64,000 bases of DNA from positions 2,643,704 through 2,707,703 of the forward strand of contig NZ_CP011930.1 in assembly GCF_001040945.1 (NCBI RefSeq), in the 5' to 3' direction. The position numbers and the translations under genes are program-made. This stretch comes from Herbaspirillum seropedicae (GTDB lineage Bacteria > Pseudomonadota > Gammaproteobacteria > Burkholderiales > Burkholderiaceae_D). The stretch's first letter is position 1, and every line of letters starts with the position of its first letter. The notes beneath the pieces were generated by a model. That model saw only the letters and a program-made list of their open reading frames with translations. It did no database searches and had not been told where the DNA came from. Below are positions 1-7,460 of the stretch, piece after piece.

Positions 1-398
1 GCGGCCAGCACGTCGGTATCGAGCTGGCTGCGGATCTGCGGCAGCGAGGCGCCAAAGGCGCGGGTGATGGAAATGGCGTCCTGTTCCAGGTTGGGCGTGG
101 GTCGCCCGGAGAGACCAGCGCTGTACTTCAGTTCCAGCCGCACCTGGCCCAGCAGGGCGTGCAAGGCGGCATCGAGCGCATGGGCGACGTGGAAGTTCTC
201 ACTCTCCTGGCGCAGGTCGGGCGGGCCCAGCCGCATCGGGAAGAGCACGCCCTTGAGCGTGGTGACGATGCCATCGAGAGCGTCGCGCGAGGGAAACTCG
301 CGGCCACTGGAATCATTGTTGCGCCGCTGGGCGACCCGCCAGCCCACACGGGCTTCGTGCAGGGACTGGACGATCTGGTGGATGTCGAAATTGGCCAT
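1..398 (-). CDS. epsC: Serine O-acetyltransferase, EpsC type (N-terminal part, runs off left edge)
   Basis: Reading leftward from the ATG at 398, the frame stays open to the window edge and gives 132 residues. It begins MANFDIHQIVQSLHEARVGW and contains REFPSRDAL, GVLFPMRLGPPDLRQESENF and HALDAALHALLGQVRLEL. This matches, from memory of the family, the all-helical N-terminal domain of EpsC-type serine acetyltransferases. The catalytic left-handed beta-helix lies outside the window. The enzyme makes O-acetylserine from serine and acetyl-CoA for cysteine synthesis in the cytoplasm. The next gene is a rhodanese 57 bases upstream on the same strand, so a sulfur-related operon reading leftward is likely. 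Confidence 0.82.
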   Translation of the reverse strand, partial: MANFDIHQIVQSLHEARVGWRVAQRRNNDSSGREFPSRDALDGIVTTLKGVLFPMRLGPPDLRQESENFHVAHALDAALHALLGQVRLELKYSAGLSGRPTPNLEQDAISITRAFGASLPQIRSQLDTDVLA

Positions 399-455
399 GG
401 AATTCTCTTGACTGTTCTTGTTTGAGGGCCGCAGGCGCACGCAGGCGAGACCGGC

Positions 456-962
456 TCAGTCCTGCACCCAGGGCAGGCCGTGGAAGCGCCAGCCGTCGGC
501 TTTGCCGCGCTGCTGGGCGGCATCGAGCTCGCCTTCAAAGCCCTCCAGCACATTGAAGATACAGCTCAGCCCGGCCTTGGTCGCGGCTTCCGCAGCGGCG
601 GCAGAGCGCTTGCCGCTACGGCATAGCAGCAGCGCCGGCACGTCCTTGCCGCCCAGCTTGCTTTCTAGTTCGCGCACGAAGCGCGGATTGCGCGACAGCG
701 AGGTGCCGGTGGCCCATGCCACATGCAGGCTGTCGGGAACATGGCCAACGAACTTGCGTTCTTCTGCCGTACGCACATCCACCAGCAGCACCTTGCCAGT
801 CTGCACCAGGGCCCAGGCCTGCTTGGGCGTGATGCCGCCGGCGTACGGGAGACCATCGGCGATGGCCTGTGCGCGGATCTGCGCCAGTTCCGGCGGCAGC
901 TCGCGCTGGCTGGCTTGGGGGGCGGGGGCGCTCAGGGTGGCTACGGACGACAAGGAAGACAT
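456..962 (-). CDS. Single-domain rhodanese (sulfurtransferase-like protein)
   Basis: The 168-residue protein carries one rhodanese domain from about residue 40 to 150. The motif LLVDVRTAEE forms the first beta-strand region, and LLCRSGKRSA forms the active-site loop with the persulfide-accepting cysteine. There is no signal peptide, so it should be cytoplasmic. The start at 962 has a good ribosome site (GGAG) just upstream on the minus strand. It lies head-to-tail with the serine acetyltransferase gene, which fits sulfur handling, but the donor and acceptor cannot be read from sequence. The closing segment GLPWVQD is common in small betaproteobacterial rhodaneses. Confidence 0.85.
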   Translation of the reverse strand: MSSLSSVATLSAPAPQASQRELPPELAQIRAQAIADGLPYAGGITPKQAWALVQTGKVLLVDVRTAEERKFVGHVPDSLHVAWATGTSLSRNPRFVRELESKLGGKDVPALLLCRSGKRSAAAAEAATKAGLSCIFNVLEGFEGELDAAQQRGKADGWRFHGLPWVQD

Positions 963-1368
963 CGGGGTTTCTCCATGACAGGGAATTGATGTTCACCGCG
1001 CTGCCATTTGGCGGCTATAGACGGCAATCGATGAGCTCACTGTAAAACCGCCCCTGGATCTGGGGAACGAATAAAAAAGAAGCTTGAAAGAAGAAAAACG
1101 CATAAGCAGGGCGCGATCGCAGACGATGCCGCTGGCCACGGTGAATGTCCCCGATCGTTGTCAACCCGGGGATGACTCATTAAAATGCGAATAATTACTA
1201 TTTACAAAGTCGGATGAAGATATGTCGGCTCGCTACGACACCGGCGTCAGGCGCATTTATGCGCCGCGCTGGCACGGCGCGCGCGCAGCCCATCCAGCCG
1301 GCAAAAAAAATCGCCAACCGCATTACGGGTTTCGGGCAGCTCGTTCGGCATACAAAGAGAAGCCCCCG
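963..1368. other. Intergenic region upstream of the STN receptor gene
   Basis: These about 400 bases hold the leftward rhodanese promoter and the rightward receptor promoter. The frame of the receptor is open from 1222, but the extra 49 residues look like random high-GC translation and would push the signal peptide far inside, so I treat 1222-1368 as leader. The AT-rich patch around 1181-1210 is the likely promoter/operator. No TAAAT-N16-CGT sigma site was found here, unlike other parts of the cluster. Confidence 0.5.
1184..1202 (+). promoter_or_regulatory. Possible Fur box
   Basis: The 19 bases divide as aatgcg, aataat, t, actatt against the Fur consensus gataat-gataat-c-attatc. The second and third hexamers fit (5/6 and 4/6) and the first does not (2/6). 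The position, AT-rich and upstream of an iron-receptor gene, is right for Fur. The match is too weak to be sure. Confidence 0.3.
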
Positions 1369-3867
1369 ATGATTGACCCCGATGCTCCGATGAACGCAAG
1401 CCTTTTCCTCCACCTGGCCCATCCCGCGCGTTGCCCGCCGGGCTGCGGCGGCGTGCTGTCCGCGCTGCCGAAGTGGGTGGCTGCGCCGCTGGCGTGGCGC
1501 CTGCTGCTGGTCGTGGCGATGCTCTTGCTGTGGCCGGTCGTCACCCAGGCGCAGGGCGCGCCCGAGGCGCGCCGCCACTTCAACGTGGCGGCCGGGCCGT
1601 TGGAGGATGCGCTGAACCGTTTTGCGCGCCAGGCTGGCATCACCATGTCCTATGCCTCGGCCCTGGTGCAGGGGCGGCAGGTCACGGCCTTGCAAGGGGA
1701 ATACTCGGTCAGCCAGGGCCTGGAGGTGCTGCTGGCCGGCAGCGGTCTGCGCGCCGTGCGCTCGGACAACGGCGCCTACGCCTTGCAGCCGCTGGTGCAA
1801 GGCGCGCCCGAGCAGGTCGATACCTTGCACCGCCTGGGCAATATCACCGTATCGGGCCGGCGCGACGAGCCCGGTGCGGCCGATCCGGTGGAGGGCTATG
1901 TGGCGCTGCGCAGCGCCACGGCCACCAAGACCGATACGCCGCTGCTGGAGCTTGCGCAATCGGTCTCGGTGGTCACGCGCGCCGAGATGGAGGCGCGTGG
2001 CGCCAACAGCATTCTGGACGTGCTGCGCTACATGCCCGGCGCCAATACCGAGACCCACGGGGTGGACCCGCGTGGTTATGACTATTTCAACCTGCGCGGC
2101 TTCATCAACGCCCAGACCACCAGCAATTACCTCAACGGGCTGCGTCAGATACCGTCCGGTTTCGGCATGTTCCGCACCGAGACCTATGGCCTGGAGCGGG
2201 TGGAGGTGCTGCGCGGCGCCAACTCGGCAAGCTTCGGCCAGGCCGATCCGGGCGGCGTCGTCAATCGCGTCAGCAAGCTGGCCGGCAGCGGCGCGCGCAA
2301 CGAGCTGATGGTGGATGTCGGTTCCTTCCAGCGTCGCCAGGTGGCCGCTGACCTGAGCGGAGACCTCGACCCGGAGGGCAGGGTACAGGCGCGCCTAGTC
2401 GGCCTGCTGCTCGATGGCGACACCCAGTTCCGCTACGCCAATGGCCGCGCCGGCGACAATGATCGCCTCTACCTGGCGCCCTCGCTGAAGATCCGGCCCT
2501 CGGCCGACACCTCCCTCATCCTGCTGGCCGAATACCTGAAGGACCGCAGCGGCAGCGGACGCTGGACCGCCGTGCGCGCCGATGGCAGCCAGACCCACAC
2601 GCTGCTGGGCGATCCTGACTTTGACCAGCAGCGCGGCGAACAATGGTCGCTGGGCTGGATGCTGGAACACCGGCTCGACGCCACCTGGACGCTGCGCCAG
2701 CACTTCCGCCAGGCGGCGTTGCGTTCGCAGTACGCCGCCGTCAATCCGGGCAGCTTCAATGGCAGCATCCTCAGCCGCAGTACTGCCGTCTACGATACGC
2801 AGGTCGAGAACACCTTGCTGGACAACCAGGCCCTGGCCCGCGTCCAATGGGGCCAGGCCGAGCACCAGGTGCTGCTGGGCCTGGACTGGTCGCACATGAG
2901 CGCGCGCGAGCAGCGCTACCGTGGCGTCGCCCCCAGCCTGGACATCGACAACCCGGTCTACACGCAGCCCATCCCGGCCGCCACCACCCGCTTCGGCGAC
3001 CTCGACCAGACCTTGGTGCAGACCGGACTCTACGCCCAGGACCAGATCCGCTACCAGCGCATCGTGCTGACCCTGGGGGCGCGCTACGACCGTTCGCGCG
3101 ACAGCACCCGCAATGCCGCCAACAACAGCCTCCAGGCTGCCGAAGAGAACGCCTTCAGCGGCCGTGTCGGGCTGTCCTACCTGGTCAGCCCGGAGCTGGC
3201 CCCCTATGTCAGCTACGGCAGCTCCTTCCTGCCGCAGGCTGGGCAGGACGTCGATGGCAAGCCCTTCAAGGCCGCCACGGCCAGGCAGATCGAGGCCGGC
3301 GTCAAGTACCAACCCGGTCATGGACGCGCCGTCTATACCGCCGCCCTCTACCAGTTGGTCAAGGACAACGCCCTGGGCTCGGACCCGCTGCATGCCAACT
3401 TCTCCGTCTCCAACGGCCAGGTCCGTTCACGCGGCGTAGAGCTGGAAGCCAAGGGCGAGCTCCTGCCTGGCCTGAACGTGACAGCTGCCTATACCTATGC
3501 GCAAGTGGTCAACACCCAGAACGCCGCCCCCGAACTGATCGGCAAGACGCCCATCCTGGTGCCGCGCCAGGCCGCCTCGCTCTGGCTGGACTACACCGTG
3601 CAGCGCGGCGACCTGGCCGGCATGGGCGTTGGCGCCGGGGCGCGCTATACCGGGCGCAACTACGCCACCGCCGCCAATACCGTGGAAAACGCCGCCCAGG
3701 TCATCCTCGACGCCATGGTGCGCATCGACCGTGGGCCATGGCGTTATGCATTCAATGTCAGCAACCTCGCCAACCGGCAATACACCTCTTGCCTGGCCGA
3801 GCCCACGCTGACCTGTTTCTGGGCGCCGGAACGCACTGCGGTCCTCAGCGCCCGTTATCGTTGGTAG
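1369..3867 (+). CDS. TonB-dependent siderophore receptor with STN signalling domain
   Basis: An 832-residue outer-membrane receptor from the ATG at 1369. The hydrophobic stretch AWRLLLVVAMLLLWPVVTQAQG is the signal peptide. An STN domain follows (HFNVAAGPLEDALNRFARQAG to about residue 150), then the plug (TPLLELAQSVSVVTRAEM, DVLRYMPGAN, FNLRGF, VEVLRG) and a 22-strand barrel ending in the typical aromatic residue (LSARYRW). It should import the ferric lipopeptide siderophore with TonB energy. The STN domain implies cell-surface signalling to the ECF sigma gene downstream. No FecR-type anti-sigma gene is present in the window, which is unusual for this arrangement. It is clearly paralogous to the leftward receptor at 36199-38337, which lacks STN. 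Confidence 0.9.
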   Translation: MIDPDAPMNASLFLHLAHPARCPPGCGGVLSALPKWVAAPLAWRLLLVVAMLLLWPVVTQAQGAPEARRHFNVAAGPLEDALNRFARQAGITMSYASALVQGRQVTALQGEYSVSQGLEVLLAGSGLRAVRSDNGAYALQPLVQGAPEQVDTLHRLGNITVSGRRDEPGAADPVEGYVALRSATATKTDTPLLELAQSVSVVTRAEMEARGANSILDVLRYMPGANTETHGVDPRGYDYFNLRGFINAQTTSNYLNGLRQIPSGFGMFRTETYGLERVEVLRGANSASFGQADPGGVVNRVSKLAGSGARNELMVDVGSFQRRQVAADLSGDLDPEGRVQARLVGLLLDGDTQFRYANGRAGDNDRLYLAPSLKIRPSADTSLILLAEYLKDRSGSGRWTAVRADGSQTHTLLGDPDFDQQRGEQWSLGWMLEHRLDATWTLRQHFRQAALRSQYAAVNPGSFNGSILSRSTAVYDTQVENTLLDNQALARVQWGQAEHQVLLGLDWSHMSAREQRYRGVAPSLDIDNPVYTQPIPAATTRFGDLDQTLVQTGLYAQDQIRYQRIVLTLGARYDRSRDSTRNAANNSLQAAEENAFSGRVGLSYLVSPELAPYVSYGSSFLPQAGQDVDGKPFKAATARQIEAGVKYQPGHGRAVYTAALYQLVKDNALGSDPLHANFSVSNGQVRSRGVELEAKGELLPGLNVTAAYTYAQVVNTQNAAPELIGKTPILVPRQAASLWLDYTVQRGDLAGMGVGAGARYTGRNYATAANTVENAAQVILDAMVRIDRGPWRYAFNVSNLANRQYTSCLAEPTLTCFWAPERTAVLSARYRW

Positions 3868-3894
3868 GCCCAGCCGTCGCCATGGCCGCGCATG

Positions 3895-3923
3895 GCCGGC
3901 ATCGATGCTGTATCGATGCCGGC
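3895..3923 (+). terminator. Stem-loop between receptor and sigma-factor genes
   Basis: A perfect 12-bp inverted repeat, GCCGGCATCGAT at 3895-3906 and its complement at 3912-3923, closes a 5-base loop. It lies 27 bases after the receptor stop and 24 bases before the sigma-factor start. No T-run follows, so it may be a transcript-stabilising or attenuating hairpin rather than a full intrinsic terminator. Confidence 0.55.
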
Positions 3924-3947
3924 GCAATTCAAGGAAGGCAGGACAAG

Positions 3948-4484
3948 GTGAACCACACAACGTCAACGCAAGCCGCCCGTCTACGGGAGCAATTCATCGA
4001 GCATCGCGCACGCCTGCGCGACGTGGCCACGCGCATCCTGGGTTGCCCGCACCGGGCCGACGACGTGGTCCAGGATACATTCATCAAGATCGCCGAAGTC
4101 CCTGACGACTTCGATATCAAGCAGCCGGTGGCCTACCTCTACCGCATCGTGCGCAACCTGGCCATCGACCGTCATCGGCGCAGCGCCTTCGAATGCGATG
4201 TCTTCACCGAAGAGGAGGATGGCCTGGACGTCCACCAGGAAGGCGATTCGCCCGAAGCCATCGCCATCAGCCGGCAATACCTGTCCATGATCGGCCGCGC
4301 GCTGGAAGGCCTGCCGGCCCGCACGCGCCGCGCCTTCGAGCTGTACCGGCTGTCCGGGCTGACCCAGCGCGAGATTGCGGCCGAGCTCAACATCTCTACC
4401 ACGCTGGTCAACTTCATGATCCGCGACGCCCTGGCCTGCTGCCGCAACCTGCTGCAGAACGAACCGGAACTGGCCGGCTCCTGA
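3948..4484 (+). CDS. ECF sigma-70 factor, FecI/PvdS-like
   Basis: A 178-residue protein from a GTG at 3948, chosen because AAGGAAGG lies upstream at proper spacing. Region 2 shows DDVVQDTFIKIAE and PVAYLYRIVRNLAIDRHRR; region 4 shows LSGLTQREIAAELNISTTLVNFMIRDAL, a helix-turn-helix for the -35 element. This is the iron-starvation ECF group. It sits directly after the STN receptor and before the synthesis genes, so it probably directs transcription of the siderophore operons. Three sites matching the PvdS box (TAAAT-N16-CGT, one with a mismatch) stand before mbtH, the hydroxamate operon and the exporter, which supports a PvdS-like specificity. No anti-sigma gene is adjacent. Confidence 0.88.
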   Translation: MNHTTSTQAARLREQFIEHRARLRDVATRILGCPHRADDVVQDTFIKIAEVPDDFDIKQPVAYLYRIVRNLAIDRHRRSAFECDVFTEEEDGLDVHQEGDSPEAIAISRQYLSMIGRALEGLPARTRRAFELYRLSGLTQREIAAELNISTTLVNFMIRDALACCRNLLQNEPELAGS

Positions 4485-4560
4485 GCCCGGAGCGGGCAGG
4501 CGAGGACGTGCGCTCTGCATGATCCTTCATGACCTGCGCATGAACTTTCACTGGCGCGAC

Positions 4561-4584
4561 TAAATTTTTCGAGTGCTGCCTCGT
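4561..4584 (+). promoter_or_regulatory. Iron-starvation sigma box upstream of mbtH/NRPS operon
   Basis: CTAAAT ends at 4565 and CGT lies at 4582-4584, with exactly 16 bases between TAAAT and CGT. This is the PvdS-type promoter signature known from Pseudomonas. It is 66 bases before the mbtH start and is the likely promoter of the long rightward biosynthetic operon. Basis: the motif is seen; its use here is inferred. Confidence 0.65.
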
Positions 4585-4649
4585 CATCGTTAATGAGACA
4601 CGTTTTTATTTACGATGCAAGCAATTGCGCATGACAGGGAGAGCAGGCC

Positions 4650-4871
4650 ATGAGTTTTGATGCTGACGATGCGGTGTTCCGCGTACTGGTCAATCACGAA
4701 GAGCAATATTCCATCTGGCCCGACTACAAGGCCATTCCGCCGGGCTGGACCGATGTGGGCGTCAGCGGCGACAAAGCGACTTGCCTGGCGCATGTCGAGA
4801 AGGTCTGGACCGACATGCGCCCGCTGAGCCTGCGGCGCTTCATGGAACAGGAACAGAACGCCGCGGGCTGA
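4650..4871 (+). CDS. MbtH-family NRPS chaperone
   Basis: 73 residues with the family signature: [14 protein letters not shown], a central glycine and [18 protein letters not shown]. MbtH proteins bind adenylation domains and are needed for their folding or activity. It is the first gene of the biosynthetic operon, 3 bases ahead of the thioesterase gene, and probably serves some or all of the six adenylation domains downstream. The ATG at 4650 follows GGGAGAGCAGG. Confidence 0.95.
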   Translation: MSFDADDAVFRVLVNHEEQYSIWPDYKAIPPGWTDVGVSGDKATCLAHVEKVWTDMRPLSLRRFMEQEQNAAG

Positions 4872-4874
4872 GCC

Positions 4875-5627
4875 ATGATGGCTCCGACCTGGCTCCTGTT
4901 CTGCCTGCCGTGCGCCGGCGGCAGCGCCAGCAGCTACCTGCGCTGGCGGCGCCTGCTGCCTGCCCATATCCAGGTGCTGCCGCTGGAGCTGCCAGGACGC
5001 GGCAGCCGCATGGCCGAAACGGCGCTGCGCGACTTCGATACCCTCAGCATGCAATTGACCGGCCGGGTGGCTGCCGACCTGGCCAGTTGGCCGCAGGCGC
5101 GCTATGCCCTCTTCGGTCATAGCATGGGTGCGCTGCTGGCCTACGGGATGGCGCGCCGCCTGGCGCTGCAGCCCGCGCTGCGGCAGCCGGATGCGCTGTT
5201 GCTGTCGGCCAGCGCCGCGCCATCTCGCCGTGACACCCATCGTTTCGCGGCCAGCGACACCGCCTCGCTGTTGCACGACCTGCGTCGTCTGGGCGGCACC
5301 GATCCGGAAGTCTTTGAAGACCGTGAATTGCTGTCCATGACGCTGGACGTGCTGGCGGCAGACTACGCCGTCTGCGCCAGTTTCATCCGCCATCCCGGCC
5401 CGCCGCTGACGATGCCGCTGCAAGTCTATGCAGGGCGCAGCGACGAGATCGATGCCGTCTGCCTGAACGCCTGGCGCGAGGAGACCCGCGCCGCCTTCGA
5501 CCTGCAGTGGTTCGACGGTGGCCACTTCTATCTCCACGCCCAGCAGGACGCACTGCTGGCGCATCTGGCGGCGCGTCTGGACGGGATTTGCGCGCCGTCT
5601 TGCCAGGAGGCCAGCCATGCAGCGTGA
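4875..5627 (+). CDS. Type II thioesterase
   Basis: 250 residues of alpha/beta hydrolase fold. FCLPCAGGSASSYLRWRRLLP is the typical opening of type II thioesterases, GHSMGALLAYGMARRL holds the nucleophilic serine, and the late FDGGHFYLH holds the catalytic histidine. Such enzymes remove stalled or wrong acyl groups from NRPS carrier domains. It is translationally close to mbtH and overlaps the next gene by 11 bases. The separate terminal thioesterase that releases the product is fused to the third NRPS. Confidence 0.93.
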   Translation: MMAPTWLLFCLPCAGGSASSYLRWRRLLPAHIQVLPLELPGRGSRMAETALRDFDTLSMQLTGRVAADLASWPQARYALFGHSMGALLAYGMARRLALQPALRQPDALLLSASAAPSRRDTHRFAASDTASLLHDLRRLGGTDPEVFEDRELLSMTLDVLAADYAVCASFIRHPGPPLTMPLQVYAGRSDEIDAVCLNAWREETRAAFDLQWFDGGHFYLHAQQDALLAHLAARLDGICAPSCQEASHAA

Positions 5628-6309
5628 CATGCCCGCCGAGCTTGCCGCCTGCACCGGCTTGCCGCCTGGCATCGAGGTCTGGCAGTACTGCCTGGCCGAT
5701 ATCGAGACCGGAGCGGACGCCGGCCTGCTCGCCGCCGCACGCGCCCAGCTGAGCAGCGCCGAGCGCGTGCGCATGGACGCCTTGGTCCGTCCCGCCGACC
5801 GTCGCCGCTATGCATTGGCGCATGCGCTCTTGCGCCTGCTGCTGGCGCGCCGGCTGGATTGCCCGCCCTCCCGGCTGGACTTCATGGTCGGCCCGTTCGG
5901 CAAACCGCGCCTGGCGCAGTGCGACAGCCTGCATTTCAACCTCTCCCATGCCGGCGACTACGTGTTGCTGGCCTTGTCGGAGCAGGGCGAAGTGGGTGTC
6001 GACATCGAATACCGCGATCCTGGACTGGACGTGGGCAGCCTGGCCGAACTGGCCTGGTCCGAGCGCGAACGCCGCGATGGCCAGATCCAGCCCTGCGACT
6101 TCTTCGCCCGCTGGACCGGCAAGGAAGCCGTGCTCAAGGCGCTGGGCGTGGGCATCGGCGAGCACCTGCAGGCGCTCAGCATCCATCCCCGTGCCGACGG
6201 CAGTTACGCCATCGCGCACGACCAAGCCGGCTGGGCCGAGGTCCAGGCCTGCCAACTCGTTTCCCCGCCTGGTTACGCCGCCGCAGTGGCCTGGCTCTCC
6301 ACGCCCTGA
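5617..6309 (+). CDS. 4'-phosphopantetheinyl transferase, Sfp type
   Basis: 230 residues from the ATG at 5617, which is preceded by AGGAGG. The family motifs are clear: FNLSHAGDYVLLAL, GVDIEYRD (magnesium site) and WTGKEAVLKALG. It loads phosphopantetheine from CoA onto the carrier domains of the three NRPSs. It overlaps the thioesterase gene by 11 bases and sits 5 bases before the dioxygenase gene, so it belongs to the same transcript. Confidence 0.93.
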   Translation: MQRDMPAELAACTGLPPGIEVWQYCLADIETGADAGLLAAARAQLSSAERVRMDALVRPADRRRYALAHALLRLLLARRLDCPPSRLDFMVGPFGKPRLAQCDSLHFNLSHAGDYVLLALSEQGEVGVDIEYRDPGLDVGSLAELAWSERERRDGQIQPCDFFARWTGKEAVLKALGVGIGEHLQALSIHPRADGSYAIAHDQAGWAEVQACQLVSPPGYAAAVAWLSTP

Positions 6310-6314
6310 AGAAC

Positions 6315-7343
6315 ATGCCTACAGACATCGCATCGGCCCTGCATCCGCAGGCCACCGCTTTTCCCGCCGACCTGACGACGCCTTGGCGCAGCAAGGCGCC
6401 GCCCGCCAGCGCGCTGCCGGCGCTGCTGCAAGCGGACGGTCCCGGCCAGCCGCTGCAGCAGGCCTTCGAACACCAGCGCGACTGGATCGACGCCACCGTG
6501 CAGCAGGTCGGCGGCGTGCTGCTGCGCGGCTATGCGGTGCCGGAAGTGGCGGTTTTCCGCGCTTTCGCCGCCGCCTTCGGCCATGCGCTGCTGAGTTATG
6601 AATTTGCCTCCACGCCGCGCTCGAACGTGTCCTCGGGGGTCTATACCTCCACCGAATATCCGGCGCACCAGCACATCCCGCTGCATAACGAGCAGGCCTA
6701 CACCCGCGAGTGGCCGATGAAGATCTGGTTCCACTGCGTCACCGCCGCACAGGCTGGCGGCGAGACGCCCATTGCCGACAGCCGCGCGATCTATCGGCGC
6801 ATGCCAGCGGCCATCCGCGAGCGTTTTGCCGCCGGGCTGGTGTATGTGCGCAACTACGACAGCGACTTCGACGTGCCCTGGCAGCAGGTCTTCAACACCG
6901 ACGACCGCGCCCAGGTCGAGGCCTTCTGCCGCCGCGCCGGGGTGCAATGGGAATGGAAGGCCGACGGCAGCATGCGCACCATCCAGCGCTGCCAGGGCGT
7001 GGAGCGCCATCCGCGCAGCGGCGAGATGGTCTGGTTCAACCAGGCGCACCTGTTCCATCCCTCCAATCTGCAGGCCGATGTGCGCGAGAGCCTGGAAGAC
7101 ATGCTCGGCGTAGACAACCTGCCGCGCAATGTGCTCTTCGCCGATGGCTCGCCCATCCCCGACAGCATGCTCGAGGAGGTGCGCGCCGTGCTGGACCAGG
7201 AAACCGTCATCTTCCCCTGGGAAGCCGGCGACGTACTCATGCTCGACAACATGCTGGCCGCCCATGCGCGCACCCCCTTCGAAGGGCCGCGCAAGGTGGT
7301 GGTGGCCATGGCCGAGCCGCACGGCAACCTGCACCAGGGCTGA
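6315..7343 (+). CDS. Stand-alone Fe(II)/2-oxoglutarate dioxygenase (siderophore aspartate beta-hydroxylase, SyrP/TauD-like)
   Basis: 342 residues from the ATG at 6315. The iron facial triad can be read as H124 and E126 (in LHNEQAY) plus H317 (in LAAHARTPFEGPRK), with R326 as the 2-oxoglutarate arginine. It is homologous to the C-terminal domain of the next protein (shared HNE, WFNQAHLFHPS / FFNQVQLHHI, EGPRKVVVAM). In published beta-hydroxyaspartate siderophore loci such stand-alone enzymes hydroxylate Asp held on a carrier domain and are recruited by an interface condensation-like domain. Here a fused and a stand-alone enzyme occur with two Asp modules, so one per aspartate is the natural reading. 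Which serves which is inference. Confidence 0.85.
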   Translation: MPTDIASALHPQATAFPADLTTPWRSKAPPASALPALLQADGPGQPLQQAFEHQRDWIDATVQQVGGVLLRGYAVPEVAVFRAFAAAFGHALLSYEFASTPRSNVSSGVYTSTEYPAHQHIPLHNEQAYTREWPMKIWFHCVTAAQAGGETPIADSRAIYRRMPAAIRERFAAGLVYVRNYDSDFDVPWQQVFNTDDRAQVEAFCRRAGVQWEWKADGSMRTIQRCQGVERHPRSGEMVWFNQAHLFHPSNLQADVRESLEDMLGVDNLPRNVLFADGSPIPDSMLEEVRAVLDQETVIFPWEAGDVLMLDNMLAAHARTPFEGPRKVVVAMAEPHGNLHQG

Positions 7344-7380
7344 TCCGCCCAGCAGCGCCCTCTCTTCGTCAGCAGCGTAA

Positions 7381-7407
7381 CCAGCATAACCAGCATAACC
7401 AGCATAA
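7381..7407 (+). repeat. Three tandem 9-bp repeats (CCAGCATAA)
   Basis: Three exact copies of CCAGCATAA, preceded by a degenerate copy (GCAGCGTAA), fill the gap between the dioxygenase stop and the first NRPS start. They look like slipped-strand duplications. No regulatory role is evident. Confidence 0.8.
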
Positions 7408-7460
7408 CGAGCGCGCGCTTGAACGCCGAAGGCGCGCCTTCTTCACCCTCAGGACCCGTC

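Noticed and set aside
1222..1368. Longer N-terminus for the STN receptor
   Set aside because: The added residues precede a normal signal peptide and would disrupt export; a later ATG fits better.
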